Part shown: piece by piece, positions 42,057-48,267 of the stretch
How positions within the stretch are numbered: position 1 is the stretch's first letter
Layout: every line of letters begins with the position of its first letter
DNA from: an uncultured Clostridia bacterium
Lineage (GTDB): Bacteria; Bacillota; Clostridia; Oscillospirales; Ruminococcaceae
Assembly (NCBI GenBank): GCA_947177735.1
Contig: CAMWVP010000007.1
Coordinates: 1-48,267 of the forward strand
Length of the DNA: 48,267 nt
Direction: 5' to 3'
Program-made: the position numbers and the translations under genes
The notes under the pieces: model-generated
Told to the model about the DNA's origin: nothing
The model's input: only the letters and a program-made list of their open reading frames with translations
The model's database searches: none

Positions 42057-44426
42057 ATGATCGATAAGACTTTGCTGAAGAACGACTTTGAGGACATTCT
42101 GCGCGATTCCCACATTCAGGGAAAAAAGCGCACACCGGCTCAGCTCCATGACGCGCTTTCCCGCGCGATAATGAAGCAGGCTGTTCCCATGATGAGCTGC
42201 TCCGCGCCCGCGGGCAGGAGCGCATCATATCTCTCTATGGAGTTCCTCGTTGGACGCGCGGTATACAACAACATCTTATGTCTCGGGCTGCGCGACTATG
42301 CCGAGGAGCTGCTCAGCAGTGCCGGAGGCAGTCTCTCCGACCTTGAGGAGATCGAGGACGCCGCTCTCGGAAACGGGGGCCTCGGCAGACTCGCGGCGTG
42401 CTTCCTCGACAGCGCCGCGACGATGAAGCTCCCGCTGACCGGCTACGGAATACGCTACAAGTACGGTCTGTTCAAACAGAACATCGAGGACGGCTTCCAG
42501 CGCGAGTACGCCGACGACTGGACAAGGTTCGGCGACCCGTGGAGCAGGCGCGTCGACGAGGAAGCCGTGCTCATTCACTACTCGACGGGCGATGTCAAGG
42601 CGGTGCCCTATGATATGCCCATCTTCGGCTACAAGAACGATTTCGCGGGCACTCTGCGCCTGTGGCAGGCGGAGCCGATAAACGCGTTCGACTTTGACGC
42701 GTTCAACCGTCAGGACTACTTTGCTGCCGCAAAGGGTCAGATCGAAGCCGAGAACATCTCCGGCACGCTCTACCCCAACGACGACGCACGTCCCGGAAAA
42801 ATACTCCGTCTCAAGCAGGAGTACTTTTTCAGCGCCGCGTCGATGTCTGATCTTGTCAGGAAGCACATCGAGGCGGGGCGTGACATCTATTCGTTCGCGG
42901 AGTACAACACCGTCCAGCTCAACGATACCCACCCCGTTATCGCTATCCCCGAGCTTATCCGCATACTCGTGAACGAGCGGAACGTTCCGTTCGCGAAAGC
43001 GCTCGAGATCGCGGAAAAGACCTTCAACTACACCAATCACACCATTATGGCGGAGGCGCTCGAGAAGTGGGATTGCGGGATCGTCGAGGAGCTGCTGCCA
43101 GAGGTCTACGGCTTTATTCTCCGTATAAACGAGGAGTTTATTTCCGATATGTACCGCCGCGGCATACCGCGCGACGAGATCGAGAAGATGCAGCCCGTGT
43201 CCGGCGGCGTTGTGCATATGGCGAAGATGGCTATCTACTGCTCGCAGTTCGTCAACGGCGTTGCCAAGATACACACCGAGATACTCAAAAAGGACGCTCT
43301 GCCCGAGTGGTACGAGATGTTCCCCGAGCGCTTCCAGAACAAGACGAACGGCATTACTCCTCGCCGCTGGCTTGCGCTCTGCAACCCGATGCTTTCCGCG
43401 CTCATCACGCAGCTTCTCGGCAGCGAGGGCTGGGTGACGAATCTTACAAGGATCAGCGAGCTGCGCAGGTACGCGGACGACAGAGAGGTGCTCGGCAAGT
43501 TCAAGGATATCAAGTACCTGAACAAGGCGGCGCTTGCCAAGTATATCAAGGAGCACGAGGGCGTTGAGATCGATCCGAATTCCATGTTCGACATTCAGAT
43601 AAAGCGCCTGCACGAGTACAAGCGTCAGCTTCTGAACGCTTTCGGCATTCTCTATATTTATTATGGTATAAAGGACGGCAGCATCGCGAACTTCGCCCCG
43701 ACAACGTTTATCTTCGGCGCAAAGGCTGCTCCGGGATACGTTCGCGCTAAAGCTATCATCAAGTTCATAAACGAGATCGCTGATCTCGTCAATAACGACG
43801 AGTCGCTCAACGGTGCGCTCAAGGTCGTTTATGTGCGGAATTACAACGTTTCCTACGCTGAAAAGCTGGTAGTTGCCGCGGATATCTCCGAGCAGATATC
43901 CACAGCCGGCACGGAGGCTTCGGGCACGGGCAATATGAAGTTTATGCTCAACGGCACCATGACTCTCGGAACCTACGACGGCGCTAACGTCGAGATATGC
44001 GAGGAGGCAGGCGAGGAGAACAACTACATTTTCGGCGCGCGCGTTGAGGATCTCGCGCAGAGAATGCCGACCTACGATCCGAGAAAGATCTACTCCGAGA
44101 ACACGCGTATCGCCCGCGTGCTGAACACGCTCATCGACGGCACGTTCTCCGACGGCGGGAACGGTTCGTTCAGAGAGCTGTACTATTCGCTGCTTGACGG
44201 CGCCTCGTGGCACAGACCCGACCATTACTACCTTCTCGGCGACCTCGAGAACTACGTTCAGGCTAAGCTCAAGGCAAACAGCGATTTCTGCTTTAATCAC
44301 GATGAGTTTATCAAGAAGTGCTGGCTGAATATGACTGCCGCGGGCAAGTTCAGCTCCGACCGCACTATCGCGGATTACGCGAAGGAGATATGGAAGATAG
44401 AGCCCGCAGACGGCGGGAAAGCGTAA
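42057..44426 (+). CDS. glgP: Glycogen phosphorylase
   Basis: Releases glucose-1-phosphate from glycogen or maltodextrin in the cytoplasm using pyridoxal phosphate. 789 residues, normal for bacterial GT35. Signatures: YLSMEFLVGRAVYNNI near 59, LGNGGLGRLAACFLDSAAT near 103, NDTHPVIAIPELIRIL near 291, TNGITPRRWL near 435, and the PLP-lysine region EASGTGNMKFMLNGTMTLGTYDGANVEI near 627-654. AAAGGAG precedes the ATG. Monocistronic, with promoter and terminator; no other glycogen gene is in the window. Confidence 0.97.
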   Translation: MIDKTLLKNDFEDILRDSHIQGKKRTPAQLHDALSRAIMKQAVPMMSCSAPAGRSASYLSMEFLVGRAVYNNILCLGLRDYAEELLSSAGGSLSDLEEIEDAALGNGGLGRLAACFLDSAATMKLPLTGYGIRYKYGLFKQNIEDGFQREYADDWTRFGDPWSRRVDEEAVLIHYSTGDVKAVPYDMPIFGYKNDFAGTLRLWQAEPINAFDFDAFNRQDYFAAAKGQIEAENISGTLYPNDDARPGKILRLKQEYFFSAASMSDLVRKHIEAGRDIYSFAEYNTVQLNDTHPVIAIPELIRILVNERNVPFAKALEIAEKTFNYTNHTIMAEALEKWDCGIVEELLPEVYGFILRINEEFISDMYRRGIPRDEIEKMQPVSGGVVHMAKMAIYCSQFVNGVAKIHTEILKKDALPEWYEMFPERFQNKTNGITPRRWLALCNPMLSALITQLLGSEGWVTNLTRISELRRYADDREVLGKFKDIKYLNKAALAKYIKEHEGVEIDPNSMFDIQIKRLHEYKRQLLNAFGILYIYYGIKDGSIANFAPTTFIFGAKAAPGYVRAKAIIKFINEIADLVNNDESLNGALKVVYVRNYNVSYAEKLVVAADISEQISTAGTEASGTGNMKFMLNGTMTLGTYDGANVEICEEAGEENNYIFGARVEDLAQRMPTYDPRKIYSENTRIARVLNTLIDGTFSDGGNGSFRELYYSLLDGASWHRPDHYYLLGDLENYVQAKLKANSDFCFNHDEFIKKCWLNMTAAGKFSSDRTIADYAKEIWKIEPADGGKA

Positions 44427-44449
44427 AAAACGTTCCGAAGAAAAATCAA

Positions 44450-44481
44450 GGTGCCGAGCGGTCACGCTCGGCACCTTTGTT
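44450..44481 (+). terminator. Rho-independent terminator of glgP
   Basis: GGTGCCGAGCG-GTCA-CGCTCGGCACC followed by TTTGTTTT. Confidence 0.95.
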
Positions 44482-44563
44482 TTATGCAGCCCGTTGCTTA
44501 AACGGTTTTATTATATTATAATATGTGTATCTAAACCGTGCCGGAAACAAGACTTGAATTAAG

Positions 44564-45940
44564 TTAAAAAGCAAGCCTTTCCTCGATATACGCCTTAACG
44601 TCCGCGAGGGGTATCCTCACCTGCTGCATGCTGTCGCGCTCGCGGACGGTAACGCAGCCGTCGTTCTCGGTATCGAAATCGTAGGTGATGCAGAACGGCG
44701 TGCCGATCTCATCCTGTCGGCGGTAGCGCTTTCCGATAGCGCCCGCCTCGTCGTAGTCAACAGCGAAGTGCTTGGACAGCTCGTCATACAGCTCGTTAGC
44801 TTTTTCGGAGAGCTTCTTGGACAGCGGCAGCACGGCAGCCTTTATCGGAGCGAGAGCGGGGTGGAGGTGCATGATGGTTCTGGTGGTGCCGTCCTCGAGC
44901 GCCTCCTCGTCATACGCGTCGCAGACTACCGCGAGGAACAGGCGCTCCACGCCGAGCGACGGCTCGATAACATAGGGCACGTACTTCTCGTTGGTCTCGG
45001 GATCGAAGTATTCAAGCGACTTGCCGCTCGTATTGATGTGCTGAGTGAGGTCGTAGTCGGTTCTGTCGGCAACGCCCCAGAGCTCGCCCCAACCGAACGG
45101 GAACATAAACTCAAAGTCGGTCGTCGCCTTGGAGTAGAACGCGAGCTCCTCGGGATCGTGGTCGCGCAGGCGGAGGTTTTCCTCTTTAAGACCGAGCGCG
45201 AGCAGGAAATTCTTACAATATGTTCTCCAGTACTCGAACCACTCGAGATCGGTGCCGGGCTTGCAGAAGAACTCCAGCTCCATCTGCTCGAACTCGCGCA
45301 CGCGGAAGATGAACTGTCCGGGGGTGATCTCGTTTCTGAACGACTTTCCGACCTGAGCCACGCCGAACGGGACTTTTTTGCGGGTGGTGCGCTGGATATT
45401 CGCGAAGTTTACGAAAATACCCTGCGCGGTCTCGGGACGGAGGTACAGCTCGTTCTTGTTGTCCTCGACGGTACCCTGCGCGGTTTTGAACATCAGGTTG
45501 AACTGGCGGATATCGGTGAAGTTGGTGCTGCCGCAGTTCGGGCACTTGATTCCCTTTTCGCGGATATAGTCCATCATCTTGTCGTTTGCCCAGCCGTCCG
45601 CGGTAGTCTCGCCGAAGTCCTCAATGAGCTTGTCGGCGCGGTGACGCGTCTTGCAGTCCTTGCAGTCCATAAGCGGGTCGGAGAAGCCGCCGACATGACC
45701 CGAAGCCACCCACGTCTGCGGATTCATCAGGATAGCGCTGTCGAGCCCGACGTTGTACTTGTTCTCCTGCACGAACTTCTTGCGCCATGCCTTCTTGATG
45801 TTCTCCTTGAGCTCAACGCCGAGAGGACCGTAATCCCACGTGTTCGCCAGACCGCCGTAGATCTCGCTGCCCGGGTAGACGAACCCTCTGTGTATGCACA
45901 AGGTCTTGATAGTTTCCAGTGATTTTTCCGTGTTCTTCAT
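44564..45940 (-). CDS. glyS: Glycyl-tRNA synthetase (dimeric type)
   Basis: Charges tRNA-Gly. 458 residues, single-chain alpha2 type as in many Gram-positives. Signatures: [29 protein letters not shown] near 11-39, a zinc-like pair CKDCKTRH near 93 with CPNCGST near 134, class II motif 2 ([28 protein letters not shown] near 200-227), and motif 3 ([13 protein letters not shown] near 330). The C-terminal anticodon-binding domain follows. GAAAGGAAA precedes the ATG. Its leader contains element D rather than a recognisable T-box. Confidence 0.97.
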   Translation of the reverse strand: MKNTEKSLETIKTLCIHRGFVYPGSEIYGGLANTWDYGPLGVELKENIKKAWRKKFVQENKYNVGLDSAILMNPQTWVASGHVGGFSDPLMDCKDCKTRHRADKLIEDFGETTADGWANDKMMDYIREKGIKCPNCGSTNFTDIRQFNLMFKTAQGTVEDNKNELYLRPETAQGIFVNFANIQRTTRKKVPFGVAQVGKSFRNEITPGQFIFRVREFEQMELEFFCKPGTDLEWFEYWRTYCKNFLLALGLKEENLRLRDHDPEELAFYSKATTDFEFMFPFGWGELWGVADRTDYDLTQHINTSGKSLEYFDPETNEKYVPYVIEPSLGVERLFLAVVCDAYDEEALEDGTTRTIMHLHPALAPIKAAVLPLSKKLSEKANELYDELSKHFAVDYDEAGAIGKRYRRQDEIGTPFCITYDFDTENDGCVTVRERDSMQQVRIPLADVKAYIEERLAF

Positions 45941-45961
45941 TAAAGTTATTTCCTTTCTTTC

Positions 45962-46076
45962 CCCTATGTGGAGTATAGGTCACCTCTAAAAACCTTGTTT
46001 GAGATAAAATCAGCAGGGCACGCCGTCTGCTGATTTTACCTTTTCAAACCGGTTTTTAGAGGCTCCCTATAGGGAG
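45962..46076. repeat. Element D: ~115-bp inverted repeat in the glyS leader
   Basis: Nested palindromes: an outer pair CCTCTAAAAACC (left) and GGTTTTTAGAGG (right), a TTTGA/TCAAA pair inside, and a perfect 11-bp stem AAAATCAGCAG / CTGCTGATTTT around a 10-base GC-rich loop. The right end is itself a 14-bp perfect palindrome CTCCCTATAGGGAG, and the left end CCCTATGTGGAG is a degenerate partner. It fills the gap between the 176-residue protein gene and glyS. It resembles a MITE, or could work as a terminator or leader structure. It does not share the CAAGG core of elements A-C. Confidence 0.75.
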
Positions 46077-46077
46077 A

Positions 46078-46608
46078 TCATAGCCATAGAAATTTTCTCC
46101 GCTCTCTTCTCGTGTCAACGCAATTCTCCATTTTCTTGATAAAGCGGGAGAGCGACATCGTGAAACCGTCATCCGCATCGCTGTTTGTATTCGCGGCAGC
46201 CAGCGCGGCGGCGCGGAATTCCTTGTCGGACCTCGCCTCGAACATCTGTTCTATTGCGTTCATAAATCCGCGTTCGCGCTCGATGGCAGCCTTTATGTCT
46301 CGGTATTCTGCGCTTAGCTTGCCCGGAACGCGCAGCTTCTCAAAGTAGTCCAACACATTCCTTATATCCTCGATGGCAAGTTTGGCGCTTCTCTCGGAGT
46401 TCTTGATATACTCGACGCGGTTAGACGAGCTGAGCGCGTTTGCCTCTTTGATAAGCGACGAGAGCGTTTTAAGGTCGGCGCTGTAATTCTGTGCCTGCTC
46501 ACGGGTATTATTGAGGTGCGCGTTCGTGATTATCTTTCCCACGATCGTGAACGCAAACAGGACAGCGGCAAACACAGAGGTGATAACGCGTATCTTTCTT
46601 TTATCCAT
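46078..46608 (-). CDS. Hypothetical membrane-anchored protein
   Basis: A 176-residue protein that I do not recognise. One N-terminal membrane segment (VITSVFAAVLFAFTIVGKII, about 8-27), then a helical, charged outside or cytoplasmic domain (NTREQAQNYSADLKTLSSLIKEANALSSS, SERSAKLAIEDIRNVLDYFEKLRVPGKLSAEYRDIKAAIERERGFMNAI). The phrase 'F-KLRVPGKLSAEYRDIKAAI' resembles 'LGKINPPEKYADRHKELVKSL' of the lipoprotein encoded just upstream, so the two may share a fold. AAGGAG lies before the ATG. Last gene of the ilvE-led group. Confidence 0.7.
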   Translation of the reverse strand: MDKRKIRVITSVFAAVLFAFTIVGKIITNAHLNNTREQAQNYSADLKTLSSLIKEANALSSSNRVEYIKNSERSAKLAIEDIRNVLDYFEKLRVPGKLSAEYRDIKAAIERERGFMNAIEQMFEARSDKEFRAAALAAANTNSDADDGFTMSLSRFIKKMENCVDTRRERRKFLWL

Positions 46609-46623
46609 ACGACGCTCCTTTTG

Positions 46624-47112
46624 TCAGCCGTCGAGCTCCGCTTTCAGATCCTTCCACAGGAACATATATACGCTCGGAAACGATTCGCCATCGGGAATGG
46701 AATTCACCGTGTCCGCGATCTCCTCGCCGATCCTGTCCGCTTCCTCGGAACTTTCCGCCGAGCATAACTTAAGCGCCGCCTTGTTCCATTCGTACTCGTA
46801 ATCGAGCGACTTTACAAGCTCCTTATGGCGGTCGGCGTATTTTTCGGGAGGATTGATCTTCCCCAGATCGTCAAGCGCTTTTTCACGTCGGGAGATGGTC
46901 TCTTTCAGACCGGCAATCTCCTCGTCGGTATACGGGAATGTCTCGGGAGCATATTTCGTCCAGTCCGTCGTAGCGACAAGGAACTCGCTCCAGCAGCGCT
47001 TTATCTCGTCGCCGTACTCGCGCACGGTCAGCCGTTTCCCCGAGCAGCCGCAAAGCATGACGGACAGCAGTACCGACACAGCGAGCAGCGCCGCCGCAAC
47101 GCGTCCGCTCAT
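46624..47112 (-). CDS. Hypothetical lipoprotein
   Basis: A 162-residue lipoprotein: signal peptide with lipobox LCGC (Cys about 23), then a helical domain (EYGDEIKRCWSEFLVATTDW, KETISRREKALDDLGKINPPEKYADRHKELVKSLDYEYEWNKAALKL). The pattern 'L..I.PP.KY...H' occurs in many uncharacterised bacterial lipoproteins. The ATG overlaps the stop of the upstream gene (ATGA). Probably works with the membrane protein that follows; no function can be given. Confidence 0.78.
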   Translation of the reverse strand: MSGRVAAALLAVSVLLSVMLCGCSGKRLTVREYGDEIKRCWSEFLVATTDWTKYAPETFPYTDEEIAGLKETISRREKALDDLGKINPPEKYADRHKELVKSLDYEYEWNKAALKLCSAESSEEADRIGEEIADTVNSIPDGESFPSVYMFLWKDLKAELDG

Positions 47113-47336
47113 AGCTTCATCTGCCCCGGAAATATGATCTCGTGTATCTCCGTGAGCCGCTTCTCGTACATGTCGAGCGCGGCGGGGTCTTTCTCGTCCT
47201 GCATCTTGGAAAATATTCCCATTATCTCATCCTTCAGCGCGAGCATATCCTGCGGTATCTTCTTGTCGCCGAGGACGTACCTGCGCGTCATGGCCTCCAG
47301 CATCTCCGCTATCAGCGCCTGCGATTTATTATTCAT
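47109..47336 (-). CDS. Hypothetical small protein coupled to ilvE
   Basis: A 75-residue soluble, helical protein (ALIAEMLEAMTRRYVLGDKKIPQDMLALKDEIMGIFSKMQD). I choose ATG at 47336 because it overlaps the ilvE stop codon (ATGA, 47333-47336) with AAGG upstream; a longer frame would start inside ilvE. Its own stop overlaps the lipoprotein start in the same way. It has no recognised domain. Confidence 0.68.
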   Translation of the reverse strand: MNNKSQALIAEMLEAMTRRYVLGDKKIPQDMLALKDEIMGIFSKMQDEKDPAALDMYEKRLTEIHEIIFPGQMKL

Positions 47337-48267
47337 ACCTTCTGTATCCATCCGAATTCGTCTTTTATCTTGCCCCACTGGATACCCGTGAGAGTATCAT
47401 AGAGCATTTGGCTGGTCTCGCCGATCTTTCCGCCGTTTACGGTCATAACGGTATCGCCGTACTTGAGCTCGCCGATAGGCGAAATGACAGCCGCCGTGCC
47501 AGTGCCGAACGCTTCCTTGAGCTGTCCTGCCTTGTGAGCCTCGACAAGCTCGTCGATGGTGATGCGGCGCTCGCTTACCTTATAGCCCTTTGAGCGGAGT
47601 ATCTCGATTATCGACATTCTGGTAATACCGCTGAGGATAGAGCCCACGAGCTCGGGAGTGACTACCTCGTCGCCGATGATGAAGAACACGTTCATAGAGC
47701 CGACTTCCTCGATGTACTTCTTCTCCACGCCGTCCAGCCAGAGCGTCTGAACGTAGCCCTGAGCCTCGGCCTCCTCCTGACCCTTGAGGGAGATGGCGTA
47801 GTTCGCGCCTGCCTTGGTGAAGCCCGTTCCGCCGACTACCGCGCGGACGTATTTCTGCTCAACGTAGATTTTTACGGGCTCGATCCCGTTCGGATAGTAC
47901 GCTCCGACGGGCGAGAGGATTATCGCGAAGATGAGGTGCTTTGCGGGGTGAACGCCCACGTGAGCGTCAACCGCGAAGATGTACGGGCGAATGTACAGCG
48001 ACGTGCCCTCGGCGGTAGGTATCCAGTCCTCGTCTACCTTGACGAGCGTTTTGATAGCCTGAACGGCAAATTCCTCATCTATCTTCGGGATACAAAGTCT
48101 GTCGCAGGAAACGTTCATTCTCGCCATATTCTTATCGGGGCGGAAGAGCTGTATCTCGCCGTTCGCGGTGCGGTATGCCTTTAAGCCCTCGAATATCTCC
48201 TGCGCGTAGTGGAGCACCATTGCGGCGGGGTCGAGCGAGATCGGTCCGTAGGGCACTATTCTCGGAT
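47333..48267 (-). CDS. ilvE: Branched-chain amino acid aminotransferase (partial)
   Basis: Catalyses the last step of Leu, Ile and Val synthesis, and the first of their breakdown, with PLP. 311 residues are present; the frame continues past the window end, so about 40 N-terminal residues are missing, and the internal GTG at 48256 is not the real start. Family features: ISLDPAAMVLHYAQEIFEGLKAYR, NMARMNVSCDRLCIP, YIRPYIFA, LSPVGAYYP, KAGANYAISL (PLP lysine region), TLWLDGVEKKYIEEVGSMNVFF, and FGTGTAAVISPIGEL. It is the large BCAT group (about 350 residues). It is followed without a gap by three small genes. Confidence 0.95.
   Translation of the reverse strand, partial: PRIVPYGPISLDPAAMVLHYAQEIFEGLKAYRTANGEIQLFRPDKNMARMNVSCDRLCIPKIDEEFAVQAIKTLVKVDEDWIPTAEGTSLYIRPYIFAVDAHVGVHPAKHLIFAIILSPVGAYYPNGIEPVKIYVEQKYVRAVVGGTGFTKAGANYAISLKGQEEAEAQGYVQTLWLDGVEKKYIEEVGSMNVFFIIGDEVVTPELVGSILSGITRMSIIEILRSKGYKVSERRITIDELVEAHKAGQLKEAFGTGTAAVISPIGELKYGDTVMTVNGGKIGETSQMLYDTLTGIQWGKIKDEFGWIQKV

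Noticed and set aside
45941-46077. T-box riboswitch upstream of glyS
   Set aside because: No T-box core (AGGGTGGNACCGCG) or specifier stem is visible; the region is a nested palindrome instead.

Overview
The window looks like one contig from a metagenome or draft genome of a motile, anaerobic, gut-type Clostridia, most likely an Oscillospirales/Ruminococcaceae-like bacterium. This rests on gene content: dimeric glycyl-tRNA synthetase, a Zn-type S18, the flgM-flgN-flgK-flgL-DUF6470-fliW-csrA-fliD-fliS order seen in Firmicutes, Ser-rich lipoproteins and galactomannan hydrolases. No marker gene for a species is present. The first 62 bases are not genomic: they are an Illumina/Nextera i7 adapter left on the contig end.

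Layout. 63-4.3 kb: two hairpin repeats, a small gene coupled to the RNA ligase rtcB, a 92-bp tandem duplication, and a MacA/MacB-like adaptor and permease pair without an ATPase. 4.5-10.8 kb: an XRE regulator facing a consensus promoter that carries a perfect palindrome, then cell-surface and sugar genes: a BspA-like LRR lipoprotein, a GH27 alpha-galactosidase, a small Zn-ribbon protein, two internalin-like LRR lipoproteins with the remnant of a third, and a lipid-anchored GH26 beta-mannanase. 10.9-12.2 kb: the rpsF-ssb-rpsR operon. 12.4-16.0 kb: a PflX-like radical SAM gene and two Ser-rich lipoproteins, one an SGNH hydrolase fused to DUF4358.

16.1-25.8 kb is a late flagellar operon transcribed leftwards from a perfect sigma-28 promoter: flgM, flgN, flgK, a giant flgL, DUF6470, fliW, csrA, a long fliD, fliS and a FliT-like gene. 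25.9-41.8 kb is a type IV pilus locus: pilC, a pilM-pilN fusion, pilO, a large PilX-like protein, two minor pilins, a convergent pilD, pilB, pilT and four prepilins. The main pilin gene has its own promoter, a long structured leader with two alternative pairings, and a strong 3' hairpin. 42-48.3 kb holds glgP, glyS, and an ilvE gene (cut by the window end) followed by three small coupled genes.

The most unusual signal is a family of three intergenic elements of about 160-170 bp (12267-12436, 20817-20978, 41562-41725). Each is a long imperfect inverted repeat around a loop that contains a related core (CAAGG..AG..TTGACG). All three have the same orientation. Their arm differences that are transitions all become G-U pairs in the plus-strand RNA, antisense to the surrounding operons. 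One has a 7-bp target-site duplication. They look like mobile (MITE-like) elements whose RNA fold is conserved.
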